A stretch of 10,284 nt of DNA from CAZEDU01 sp964511185 (GTDB taxonomy: Bacteria > Myxococcota > Myxococcia > Myxococcales > Myxococcaceae), in assembly GCA_964511185.1 (NCBI GenBank), contig CAZEDU010000156.1:1-10284 (forward strand), in the 5' to 3' direction. Position 1 is the first letter of the stretch, and each line of letters opens with the position of its first letter. Positions 1-7,284 of this stretch are shown one piece after another. The position numbers and the translations under genes were made by a program. A model generated the notes under the pieces. The model had not been told where the DNA came from, did not search any database, and saw only the letters and a list, made by a program, of their open reading frames with translations.

Positions 1-72
1 TTGGGCGTGAGCGCTGCCGACGCAGAGCAGGACGCCAGCGCCCGTCACCAGACTGCGAAGGAATCTGACCAT
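1..72 (-). CDS. Secreted protein, N-terminal signal peptide only (partial)
   Basis: Read on the minus strand, an ATG at 72 opens a frame that runs off the left edge after 24 codons. The peptide starts MVRFLRSLVTGAGVLLC and ends AHAQ. It has basic residues at the start (R3, R6), a hydrophobic core and an A-H-A motif that fits a signal peptidase I site, with cleavage expected before Q24. This is therefore most likely the export signal of a periplasmic or outer-membrane protein. A purine-rich GGGGGG stretch lies just upstream of the ATG and could serve as a weak ribosome binding site. The 118 bp between this start and the preceding lipoprotein gene hold a small CCGGG-type hairpin (92-107) but no convincing promoter. 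The mature protein lies outside the window, so its function cannot be judged. Confidence 0.6.
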   Translation of the reverse strand, partial: MVRFLRSLVTGAGVLLCVGSAHAQ

Positions 73-190
73 GGAGCCCCCCAAGAGCCGACCCGGTGAA
101 GGCCGGGCGGGGCGCCATAGCAGAGTTCGATCAGGAAGCGAATCAGAAGTGTCGCGAACGTGCGCGCTTCAACAGCGCGACAGCGGCTGC

Positions 191-2107
191 TTAGAGCGCG
201 ATCGCCGTGGTGGAGGTGCCGCCCGCTCCGGTCGGACCCGTGCCCCCCGCGCCGTTGCCGCCCGCGCCACCGGAGCCACCACCCACGCGTGTGCACGTGA
301 TGCTGCCGGCGTCGATGGCCGTTCCGATCGTCACCACGCAGGCAGATGGACCGCCAGGTCCACCGGCGCCCGAGCCGCCCGCACCACCCGCGCCGCCTCG
401 GCCCCCTGGCGCGCCGTCGCCGGCCAGCCCTTCGCCGACACCGCCGTCGCCACCCGCGCCGCCTGCGCCACCCGTCCCGCCACCGCCGCCCGCGCCGCCG
501 TTGCCACCGCGCCCGGCGTTCAACGTGCAGTCCTCCACCACCACGTTCGAGCTCTCGCTCAGCACCGCGAAGCTGCCGCCGCCGCCGCGTCCGCCTTGAC
601 CGCCGTTGCCTCCGCAGCCGCCACCTCCGCCGCCACCGCCCGCGCCGCTGGCTTGATCGACGCACGTCCCGAGAGTCTGGGCCGCGCCACCGCCGCTGCC
701 GCCACCACCGCCGCCTCCTCCCGCACGGCCGGCGCTCCCGTTGCCGCCATTGTTGGGCACGTAGAGGCCTCCACTGAAGCTTCCCAGCGCGACCGCCGTG
801 CCACCATGGCTGCCCGCTGCGCCGCCAACGCCGTTGCCTGCGTTCTTCGGCGCGGGCTCGGCAGGGTCTTCACACGCGGCGCCGGGCGCTCCGTCCGTGC
901 CGCCGTCGCCGCCAAATCCGCCGTTCGTGGCCGCCACTCCCGGCGATCCAGTGAAGCCTTGGTTGCCGGCGCCGGACACGGAATCACCGCCGGCGCCGCC
1001 GGTCGCGTCGCAGGCCGAGGTGCCGGACGTGCCGCCCGCGCCATTCTCGCCATCGCCGCCCTTGCCGCCGCCCGCGCCTCCGGCGCCATTCGTGCCAGCC
1101 GCGCCGGCCGCGCCGTTCCCCGACGTGATGGTGCACGCGCGCAGGAGGACGGGGCCGGACGAGTCGACGATGCGAATGCCGTACGCAGAGCCCGAGCTCG
1201 CGTTCGCCGCCGTGAGCGACAAGCTCTGCAGCTCGGTGGCGCCGCTCACGTCGACCGCCTCGGCGCCGATGGGTTGAGCGACCGCGATCTGCGTGGGGCC
1301 ACCGTCGCGCGCCCAGCCGGCCGCGGGGTTGTACCCACCAAACAAACCGAGCCCGCCGACGAGCTGAAGCGTGTCGGAGAGGTTGTAGTCGCCTCCCGCG
1401 AGGAGCACCTGCTGACCGCCGTCGGCGACCAGCGAGAGCGCGGTGTCGAGCGTGCAGGGAGCGGCTTGGCTGCAGGCCGTGCCGCTGCCCGAGGGAATGA
1501 CGAACAGCGCGGACGCGGCCACGCCGTCGATGCCGTCGCAGTTCTCGTCCACGGACGACAGATCGGGCGGGTCGCTCGGATCGGTGACGTGGCACTCGCA
1601 GCCCGTCGACGCCGCGGCACGGTCGACGTTCAGATCCGAGTCCAGGTCGACGAACGACATCTGACAGGACCACTCGCACGCGCCGCCGTCGCACGCGCGG
1701 TCGGCGTTCGCGCGCTGCGGACAGCCCGCGTCACATGCCCCGCAGTGGTCGACCTCGGCGGCCAGCGCCGCGCACGACGTGCCGCAGGCGGTCTGCCCTT
1801 CACCGCAGTGGAGCGCGCAGCTTCCGCTCGAGCACACGTACCCGGCGTCGCAGCCCACGCCGCACGCGCCGCAGTGCTCGCCCGTGCTGGAGAGGTCGAC
1901 GCACGAGCCCGCGCACTCGGTCTTGCCGCCGAGACATTCACAGGCGCCCGCGTCGCAGGCGCGGTCCGGACCACACGCGGGCGAACAGCCCGGCCCGCCG
2001 TCGTTCGAGGTCTCGGTCGGATCTTCCTCCGGAGTCTCGTCCGAGCCCGTGTCTTCGGGGCAACCCGAGAGCACGACGAGCAGCAGAAGCCCAAGGTGTT
2101 TGCGCAT
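191..2107 (-). CDS. Surface lipoprotein: Cys-rich repeats, beta-helix and glycine-rich tail
   Basis: The protein has 638 residues. A lipobox L-S-G-C with lipidated Cys16 indicates attachment to the envelope. An acidic linker (17-38) follows, then a Cys-rich region (about 41-148) with two repeats sharing an HCGAC-x3-C core (about 64-97 and 107-143), like the Stig1-type repeats seen in myxobacterial lipoproteins. Residues 183-195 (VDENCDGIDG) resemble the acidic Cys motif of MopE-like metal-binding proteins. Residues about 200-330 look like a pectate-lyase-type right-handed beta-helix (PCTLDTALSLVADGG, then VLLAGGDY and GLFGGYN). From about 330 to the end the chain is dominated by GG and GA repeats, broken by short beta-rung-like segments such as VVVEDCTLNAG. 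An upstream extension to 2830 in the same frame is open, but it overlaps the methyltransferase gene and lacks any signal, so the start at 2107 is preferred. Ribosome binding is weak (GCGGG). No enzymatic function is visible; adhesion or surface structure is an inference. Confidence 0.88.
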   Translation of the reverse strand: MRKHLGLLLLVVLSGCPEDTGSDETPEEDPTETSNDGGPGCSPACGPDRACDAGACECLGGKTECAGSCVDLSSTGEHCGACGVGCDAGYVCSSGSCALHCGEGQTACGTSCAALAAEVDHCGACDAGCPQRANADRACDGGACEWSCQMSFVDLDSDLNVDRAAASTGCECHVTDPSDPPDLSSVDENCDGIDGVAASALFVIPSGSGTACSQAAPCTLDTALSLVADGGQQVLLAGGDYNLSDTLQLVGGLGLFGGYNPAAGWARDGGPTQIAVAQPIGAEAVDVSGATELQSLSLTAANASSGSAYGIRIVDSSGPVLLRACTITSGNGAAGAAGTNGAGGAGGGKGGDGENGAGGTSGTSACDATGGAGGDSVSGAGNQGFTGSPGVAATNGGFGGDGGTDGAPGAACEDPAEPAPKNAGNGVGGAAGSHGGTAVALGSFSGGLYVPNNGGNGSAGRAGGGGGGGGSGGGAAQTLGTCVDQASGAGGGGGGGGCGGNGGQGGRGGGGSFAVLSESSNVVVEDCTLNAGRGGNGGAGGGGGTGGAGGAGGDGGVGEGLAGDGAPGGRGGAGGAGGSGAGGPGGPSACVVTIGTAIDAGSITCTRVGGGSGGAGGNGAGGTGPTGAGGTSTTAIAL

Positions 2108-2126
2108 GGCCCGCGAGTTTCGACCG

Positions 2127-2140
2127 CGCGCTCGAGCGCG
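2127..2140. repeat. 14-bp perfect palindrome between methyltransferase and lipoprotein genes
   Basis: CGCGCTCGAGCGCG reads the same on both strands. It sits in the 44-bp gap between the methyltransferase stop (2152) and the lipoprotein start (2107). It could be an operator or part of a transcription signal, but there is no T-tract after it. In GC-rich DNA such short palindromes also arise by chance, so its role is open. Confidence 0.4.
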
Positions 2141-2151
2141 TCCACGTCTTT

Positions 2152-2943
2152 TCACGCGCGCGGCATCGCGGACCGCCAACGCAAATAGCCGTTCTCGATC
2201 AGCCAAGGCGCGTCGTCGACGTCGGGTCGCGCGGCGCTCAGCCGGCGGACGGACGCTCGAAACGAAGACGCTGGATCGCGCGGCCCGGATCGCCGCGCTT
2301 CCTCCCACGCGCTCGTCCACTGCGAGAGCAGCGAGTGAATGGGCGTGCCGGGCCTGACGCTCCGGCGCAGATCCACCGGCAGCTGATCGCGGAAGAGCAG
2401 CGGCGCGAAGCCTCGGCGAAAGGTGGTGTGAAAGAGCAGCCCCTCGGCGCGTGGACCGGCTTGGGTGGCGCGCACCAGGTGCGCGGTGAGCACGTCGCCG
2501 TCGAGATCGCTGGTGCCTTCGATCAAGAGCCCGCCGGGCGTGAGCCGTCGGCACAGGCGGCGATGAATCTCTGCGCTCGCTTGCGCGCCGTAGTTGCGCG
2601 CGACGTTCATGGCGCGAATCAGGCGCGCCGGCTCCCCGGGCATGAGCGGAAGGTCGAATCCGCCTGCGCGAAACTGCAAGCCCGCTGTCTGGTGCCTCTT
2701 CGCTTCGCGCACGCGGTGTTCGTCGTGCTCCACCCCGAGGACCCGAAGGTGCGGGTGCTCGGCCGTGAGCGCCTGGTGGAGCTCGGTCGTCGTCCAGGGC
2801 TGGTCGCCCACGCCGAGATCGACGACCCAAGCGCCGCCGCCCGCCGAGAGAAGCGCGGCCTCCTCGTGCAGCACGTAGCGGTCGAGCGCGCTGAGCCGGC
2901 CGGGTCGGGTTCTGCCTTTCAGCCCAGCAGCGCTCACGGCCAT
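2152..2943 (-). CDS. Class I SAM-dependent methyltransferase, substrate unknown
   Basis: This is a 263-residue soluble protein with the Rossmann-type methyltransferase pattern. Motif I is VVDLGVGD (40-47), which would bind S-adenosylmethionine. The end of strand 2 carries an acidic residue in GVEHD (E72), expected to hold the ribose. RAMNVARNY (110-118) lies where the post-motif-III region of this family sits, and LTPGGLLIEGTSD (134-146) is the strand-5 'PGG' turn. The N-terminus is basic (KGRTRPGR). The C-terminal third (about 180-263) has no motif I can name. It follows the DUF5985-type pair by 22 bp on the same strand and is probably co-transcribed. No clear Shine-Dalgarno precedes the ATG at 2943. 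The fold is fairly certain; the substrate is not indicated by sequence or neighbours. Confidence 0.82.
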   Translation of the reverse strand: MAVSAAGLKGRTRPGRLSALDRYVLHEEAALLSAGGGAWVVDLGVGDQPWTTTELHQALTAEHPHLRVLGVEHDEHRVREAKRHQTAGLQFRAGGFDLPLMPGEPARLIRAMNVARNYGAQASAEIHRRLCRRLTPGGLLIEGTSDLDGDVLTAHLVRATQAGPRAEGLLFHTTFRRGFAPLLFRDQLPVDLRRSVRPGTPIHSLLSQWTSAWEEARRSGPRDPASSFRASVRRLSAARPDVDDAPWLIENGYLRWRSAMPRA

Positions 2944-2965
2944 GGCGAGTTGGCGTTTTCGGTCT

Positions 2966-3220
2966 TCAGCGCGTGCGGTTCTTGTCGACGATCGCGATGA
3001 GAATCAGCCCGAACCCCAGGAGGCGGACGAGGAAGAAGTAGGGCCGGGCCTCCTCTTCGGGCTTCGCCAGCGCGAGCGTCAGCCAGTTCACCGAGAACAC
3101 CCAGAAGGCGGCCGCGAACAGCGCAAACAGCCGGTCGCGGGTCTGCCGCCAGGAACGAAAGAAGAAGAGCCCCGCGGTCAAGGCTCCCATCGCCAACGCG
3201 CCCTGCAGGAAGGTGTTCAT
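2966..3220 (-). CDS. Small three-helix membrane protein, DUF5985-like (second paralogue)
   Basis: This 84-residue protein has three hydrophobic segments (about 5-22, 30-52, 61-80) and basic loops, so it is almost certainly an inner-membrane protein. After the first helix comes FFFRSWRQTRDRL, matching LLLRSWLQNRTRL in the gene just upstream, so the two are paralogues. I recognise both as resembling the DUF5985 family, whose function is unknown. The gap to the upstream gene is 10 bp and contains GGGG, a possible ribosome binding site. The charged segment KPEEEAR lies in the loop before helix 3. The pairing suggests a heteromeric membrane unit, but that is inference. Confidence 0.8.
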   Translation of the reverse strand: MNTFLQGALAMGALTAGLFFFRSWRQTRDRLFALFAAAFWVFSVNWLTLALAKPEEEARPYFFLVRLLGFGLILIAIVDKNRTR

Positions 3221-3230
3221 GCGCGGCCCC

Positions 3231-3488
3231 TCACTTGCCGTCCCAGATCAGTCCGAAGAGCAAGAGCGCCAGCCCGACCACCGCGGATCCGTTACGGGCG
3301 GGCGCCAGCTCCACGTCGGGGAAGAGAATCAGATCGCCCACCAGCAGCGCGTTGCTCACCGCGAGCAGCACGAAGCACAAGCTGCTCCAGAGCAGCAGGC
3401 GGGTTCGGTTTTGCAGCCAGCTTCGCAAGAGCAGCGCGGCGCAGAGCACACTCGAGAGCGCGCAGAGGAAATAGACGATCTCACCCAT
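3231..3488 (-). CDS. Small three-helix membrane protein, DUF5985-like (first paralogue)
   Basis: This protein has 85 residues with hydrophobic helices at about 4-22, 30-55 and 67-82. A conserved-looking stretch, LLLRSWLQNRTRLLLW, follows helix 1, with GDLILFPDVEL before helix 3 and LFGLIWDGK at the end. This pattern matches my memory of the DUF5985 family, which has no known function. Its ATG lies one base after the TAG stop of the winged-helix gene, so translation is probably coupled. A strong GAAGGGGGG ribosome binding site sits 8 bases upstream, inside the end of the preceding gene. Confidence 0.83.
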   Translation of the reverse strand: MGEIVYFLCALSSVLCAALLLRSWLQNRTRLLLWSSLCFVLLAVSNALLVGDLILFPDVELAPARNGSAVVGLALLLFGLIWDGK

Positions 3489-3489
3489 G

Positions 3490-3897
3490 CTACTTGCCCC
3501 CCTTCTTTTTCTTCTTGATGACGAAGGCGTCGGCGAAGGTGCGCATCGGCTCGGGCGCTCCTTCGACGATCCAGGAGAGCACCGCGAGCCGGTTCGTCCG
3601 GTACTCCTGCCGGAGCAGCTCCGCTCCCGCCGAGAGCTCGGCGGTGCCGGGGTTCCATTGGTACACGAGCCGCTGCGATCCCAACCGAACGTCCAAGAGG
3701 TTTCGCGCGCACAGCGTGTCGAGCTGCCGGGCCGCCGAAGGCACCGGCAGGTTCAGCGCCGTCGCGACCTCATCGGCCGTCCAAGTCGTCTCGGGCTTTC
3801 CTGCGACCAGCAGCAGCACCTCGAGCTGCTCGATCGAGTCCACGTTCGAGCTGAGGAAATCCTGCAGCTCGGGTGGAATGGCGTTGCGAATCGGCAC
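3490..3897 (-). CDS. Winged-helix-like protein with lysine-rich tail
   Basis: This is a 135-residue protein. Residues about 20-85 look like a winged helix-turn-helix: LEVLLLVAGKPETTWTADEV, then ATALNLPVPSAARQLDTL as helix-turn-recognition helix, then a beta-wing around RLGSQRLVYQW. Residues 86-125 form a helical tail, and the protein ends in KKKKKGGK. The start is GTG at 3897; an in-frame TGA four codons upstream (3909-3907) rules out any longer form. It lies directly ahead of the two DUF5985-type membrane genes, and the co-occurrence suggests a shared pathway. It may be a DNA-binding regulator of this cassette, but it has no visible ligand or phosphorylation domain, so that role is inferred. 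The lysine tail could add nonspecific nucleic-acid binding. Confidence 0.78.
   Translation of the reverse strand: MPIRNAIPPELQDFLSSNVDSIEQLEVLLLVAGKPETTWTADEVATALNLPVPSAARQLDTLCARNLLDVRLGSQRLVYQWNPGTAELSAGAELLRQEYRTNRLAVLSWIVEGAPEPMRTFADAFVIKKKKKGGK
3497..3505 (-). promoter_or_regulatory. Ribosome binding site inside the 3' end of the winged-helix gene
   Basis: On the minus strand the sequence is GAAGGGGGG, ending 8 bases before the ATG at 3488. The AAG GGG GGC codons for the K-G-G tail of the upstream protein provide this site, so the coding end and the translation signal share bases. This decides the start of the next gene. Confidence 0.65.
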
Positions 3898-3981
3898 GCG
3901 CCGTCTTCAACCGCATGCGCCGCGGCCTGTGTGGAAAAACGTAGAGCTTCGTTTGGAGGTGAACGTTGCGGTGTGCCCAAA

Positions 3982-4010
3982 GGCCGCCGCGCACGAGACA
4001 CGCGGCGGCC
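3982..4010 (-). terminator. Hairpin after the CBS gene, probable intrinsic terminator
   Basis: GGCCGCCGCG (3982-3991) and CGCGGCGGCC (4001-4010) form a perfect 10-bp stem with a 9-base loop, beginning 14 bases after the CBS stop codon. On the minus strand the stem is followed by TTTGGGC, so the U-tract is short. The very stable stem and position favour a terminator separating the CBS gene from the winged-helix cassette. The short U-tract keeps confidence moderate. Confidence 0.6.
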
Positions 4011-4024
4011 GGTTCGTTTCAGCC

Positions 4025-4447
4025 CTACGCGCGCACTTCTCGTCGGCTGACCTCGCGCATGGTCTGCGCCGCGTGCGTTTGATCGCGCTCGGCGATGTCC
4101 GACAGGCTGATCACCCCGACGAGCTTGCCGCCGTTGTCGACGACCATGATGCGGGACTTCTGGTGCTGCGCCATCAGCTTCTCGGCTTGGGTCAGGTCGT
4201 CCTGGGCGCGGCAGCTCACCACCTGGCGCGTCATGCAGTCGGCCACGCGGACGTTCGAGGCGCGGCCGTCCGCCAGCACCCGAATCGTCAGATCGCGATC
4301 GGTCACCGTGCCGATCGCCTTCCCGCCCGCATCGCAGACGGGCAGAAAGCCGATGTTCTCGTCGCGCATGCGGATGGCGGCGCGCTGGACGGTGTCGTTC
4401 TCGGAGAGGCACTCGGGGTTTCGCTTCATCACTTCTTCGCAACGCAT
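4025..4447 (-). CDS. Stand-alone protein with two CBS domains
   Basis: This is a 140-residue protein made almost wholly of a CBS pair (Bateman module). CBS1 begins VMKRNPECLSENDTV and contains GFLPVCDAGGKAIGTVTDRDL; CBS2 begins CMTRQVVSCRAQDDL and contains RIMVVDNGGKLVGVISLSDIAE. Such modules usually bind adenosine nucleotides and act as energy or ligand sensors, often through a partner protein. No catalytic or channel domain is fused here. The start at 4447 is preferred over an in-frame ATG at 4486 because AGGAGC (4457-4452) lies just upstream and the family normally begins close to the first 'VM' motif. It is divergent from the tRNA-Arg gene, 143 bp away. Its partner is not evident from the neighbours. 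Confidence 0.88.
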   Translation of the reverse strand: MRCEEVMKRNPECLSENDTVQRAAIRMRDENIGFLPVCDAGGKAIGTVTDRDLTIRVLADGRASNVRVADCMTRQVVSCRAQDDLTQAEKLMAQHQKSRIMVVDNGGKLVGVISLSDIAERDQTHAAQTMREVSRREVRA

Positions 4448-4567
4448 GGCAGCTCCTGTTTGTGAGAGGGGCCGCGCACCCTGCACGGGTCGAAGACAGG
4501 ACGAAATCGGAGCGGGCGACTACCGGCCGCGCACGGCTGAACATCGCGGCTGCTCCACCGACGCCCG

Positions 4568-4573
4568 TATGCT
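4568..4573 (+). promoter_or_regulatory. Possible -10 element for the tRNA-Arg gene
   Basis: TATGCT lies 17 bases before the first base of the tRNA and matches TATAAT at four of six positions. Transcription from it would start near 4580 with a short 5' leader. I see no good -35 element at the usual distance, so this is a weak call in the 143-bp divergent gap. Confidence 0.25.
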
Positions 4574-4590
4574 ACGAAACGGACGTGGTC

Positions 4591-4664
<74 letters not shown>

Positions 4665-5963
4665 TTGGAGCACACGCGGCACATCACGGCCGACGCGATC
4701 CCGCGCGAGGTGCGCGAGGTGGTCGAGCGGCTGCAGCGCGAGGGGCACCACGCCTACTTGGTCGGCGGCGGCGTCCGCGACCTCCTGCGCGGGCTTGAGC
4801 CCAAGGACTACGACGTCGCGACGAGCGCGCGCCCCGAGCAGGTGCAAGCGCTCTTTCGCCGCGTCATCCCCACCGGCATCCAGCACGGCACGGTGACCGT
4901 GCTCTCGGGCAAGTGGCACGTCGAGGTCACCACCTTCCGCTCCGAGGGCGCGTACGTCGACGGCAGGCGCCCTTCGCGCGTCGCGTTCGACACCGACATC
5001 ACCGGCGACCTCGCGCGCCGCGACTTCACGATCAACGCCATCGCGTTCGATCCGGTGAAGGGCGAGCAGGTCGATCCGTTCGGCGGGCTGGCCGACCTGC
5101 AGGCGGGCGTCATCCGCTGCGTCGGCGAGCCCAGCGAGCGCTTCGGAGAAGACGGGCTGCGTCCGCTCCGGGCGGTCCGCTTCTCGGCGGTGCTGGGGTT
5201 TCGCCTCGACCCGAAGACCGAAGCGGCGATTCGGCCGCTGCTCGGCATCGTCGCCAAGGTCTCGGCCGAGCGCGTGCGCGAAGAGCTGGACAAGCTCCTG
5301 CTTTCGCCGCGCACCCAAGAGGGCCTGGCGCTGCTCGAGCGCACGGGCTTGATGGGCGTGGTGCTGCCCGAGGTGGCGGCGGTGCGCGGCCGGATGGACG
5401 GAGAGGACGACCTGCTCGATCGCTCGATCGCCGCCGCCGCGGCGCTGCCCGCCCAGCCGGAGCTGCGCTGGGCGGCTTTGCTCCACGCCACCGCCGGGTC
5501 GGCCGCCGCCAGCGCGGACGTGGCGCGCGCGGTGCTCACGCGGCTCAAGTTCCCCAACCGGGTCATCGACGCGGCTGTCCACGCGGTTCGACACCGGGAC
5601 GTGGAGCCGTTGCGCTCCGCCAGCGACGCCGACCTTCGCCGTTGGATGAGCGGGGTGGGGCGCGACGCGGTGAGCGCCGTGCTCGCGCTGGCGGCCGCCA
5701 CCACGCCTTCGGCCCGCCGCGCAGCGGTCCAAGCGCTCGCGGACCGGGCGCAGGCGCTGTTGGCCTCGAACCCGCCGCTCACCGCACGGGATCTGGCGCT
5801 CAAGGGGAGCGACGTGATGCGCATCCTGGGGGTCGGTCCGTCCCCCGCCGTGGGCGAGGCGACGCGCTACTTGCTGGACCAAGTGCTCGAGGATCCGAGC
5901 CTCAATACGGCGGCCGCCCTCGAGCACAAACTGACGGCCTGGCGCAATCCCGGGAAGTCCTGA
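4665..5963 (+). CDS. cca: CCA tRNA nucleotidyltransferase (CCA-adding enzyme)
   Basis: This is a 432-residue class II nucleotidyltransferase. The N-terminal catalytic domain has YLVGGGVRDLLRG (31-43) followed by the metal-binding D48-Y-D50 pair, with E87 in VEVTTFR as the likely third carboxylate. RRDFTINAIAFDP (118-130) and DPFGGLADL follow. EDGLR (162-166) fits the ED-x-x-R motif that reads the incoming CTP or ATP, within the LRAVRF segment. The remainder is a helical neck and tail domain. The protein adds or repairs CCA at tRNA 3' ends. The close relative poly(A) polymerase PcnB shares these motifs and cannot be wholly excluded; the adjacent tRNA without CCA favours the CCA role. The frame is closed upstream by a TAG inside the tRNA (4611). 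The TTG at 4665 is preferred because later GTG codons (4710, 4719) would remove the usual IPREV start of the fold. Confidence 0.9.
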   Translation: MEHTRHITADAIPREVREVVERLQREGHHAYLVGGGVRDLLRGLEPKDYDVATSARPEQVQALFRRVIPTGIQHGTVTVLSGKWHVEVTTFRSEGAYVDGRRPSRVAFDTDITGDLARRDFTINAIAFDPVKGEQVDPFGGLADLQAGVIRCVGEPSERFGEDGLRPLRAVRFSAVLGFRLDPKTEAAIRPLLGIVAKVSAERVREELDKLLLSPRTQEGLALLERTGLMGVVLPEVAAVRGRMDGEDDLLDRSIAAAAALPAQPELRWAALLHATAGSAAASADVARAVLTRLKFPNRVIDAAVHAVRHRDVEPLRSASDADLRRWMSGVGRDAVSAVLALAAATTPSARRAAVQALADRAQALLASNPPLTARDLALKGSDVMRILGVGPSPAVGEATRYLLDQVLEDPSLNTAAALEHKLTAWRNPGKS

Positions 5964-5965
5964 AA

Positions 5966-5988
5966 GTTCTCCACAGCGTTCTCCACAG
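5966..5988 (+). repeat. Tandem direct repeat GTTCTCCACAG x2 (DnaA-box-like)
   Basis: The 11-mer GTTCTCCACAG occurs at 5966-5976 and 5978-5988 with a 12-bp period, just over one helical turn, starting two bases after the cca stop codon. Each copy contains TTCTCCACA, which differs from consensus TTATCCACA only at position 3. The perfect box at 6158 has the same flanks (GTTATCCACAG), which argues that all three are one site family. Confidence 0.7.
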
Positions 5989-6001
5989 GGGGACACCCCT
6001 G
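5986..6001 (+). terminator. Small GC hairpin after cca
   Basis: CAGGGG and CCCCTG form a 6-bp stem around a GACA loop, starting 22 bases after the cca stop. There is no T-tract, so it is a poor intrinsic terminator. It may only slow polymerase or belong to the DnaA-box region it overlaps. Confidence 0.25.
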
Positions 6002-6137
6002 GATGGCCACTCTGTGACGCCCAGGTGACGTTCAGAGTGAGGCCTCTCGGGAGACTTCTTAAAGATCTAGTAAAAACAAGCCAATAGACTGTGAAGGTCT
6101 GGGTGCGACACTTTGTCTCGGCATCGACACGAGACCC

Positions 6138-6157
6138 GCCCTCGGCGTGCCGAGGGC
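6138..6157. repeat. 9-bp perfect inverted repeat beside the consensus DnaA box
   Basis: GCCCTCGGC and GCCGAGGGC are separated by only GT. The right arm ends exactly where the perfect DnaA box begins (6158). No T-tract follows on either strand. It could be a protein-binding operator or a cruciform-prone element in the candidate origin. Confidence 0.55.
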
Positions 6158-6166
6158 TGTGGATAA
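6158..6166 (-). promoter_or_regulatory. Perfect consensus DnaA box
   Basis: TGTGGATAA on the plus strand is TTATCCACA on the minus strand, the full nine-base consensus for DnaA binding. It faces the two near-consensus boxes at 5967 and 5979 across the AT-rich block, and it lies 62 bases before the mnmA start. Confidence 0.7.
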
Positions 6167-6227
6167 CCTGTGGTGTCGAAGGCCGTTGCGGCCCCAGGCG
6201 CATCAATGGCATTGGGATTTTCGGCAC

Positions 6228-7274
<1,047 letters not shown>

Positions 7275-7284
7275 AGTCCGCTTC

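Larger units (their letters stand above)
5964..6227. other. Candidate replication origin or DnaA-binding region
   Basis: This 264-bp gap carries no gene. In order it holds: two tandem TTCTCCACA boxes (5967-5975, 5979-5987), each one base from the DnaA consensus TTATCCACA; a GC hairpin (5986-6001); two GTGACG direct repeats (6014-6019, 6025-6030); an AT-rich block (about 6056-6090, roughly 70% AT in a 70% GC region) that includes AGATCT at 6063-6068, the hexamer known for ATP-DnaA binding in E. coli; a 6-bp inverted repeat GTCTCG/CGAGAC (6115-6135); a 9-bp inverted repeat (6138-6157); and a perfect DnaA box on the minus strand (6158-6166). Boxes flanking an AT-rich block in opposite orientation is an origin-like layout. 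No dnaA or dnaN gene is in the window, so a DnaA-regulated promoter of the mnmA operon is the main alternative. Confidence 0.55.

Noticed and set aside
92..107. CCCGG/CCGGG hairpin as terminator of the lipoprotein gene
   Set aside because: The stem is only 5 bp, lies about 84 bases past the stop codon and has no T-tract.
191..1150. Glycine-repeat region as a CRISPR array or tandem DNA repeat
   Set aside because: The DNA has no fixed repeat unit or spacers; it is irregular low-complexity coding for GG/GA.
71..2188. Long plus-strand open frame (705 codons) antisense to the lipoprotein gene
   Set aside because: It is an Ala/Arg-rich translation with no domain, typical of the complement of a glycine-rich GC-rich gene; the opposite strand has a lipobox, Cys repeats and a beta-helix.
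2108..2830. Upstream extension of the lipoprotein frame to 2830
   Set aside because: It overlaps the methyltransferase gene, is Arg-rich with no motif, and would bury the lipobox signal peptide.
6147..6227. GTG at 6147 as the true mnmA start
   Set aside because: It would add 27 residues without family similarity, cover the perfect DnaA box and displace the normal MRVVVAMSGG start.
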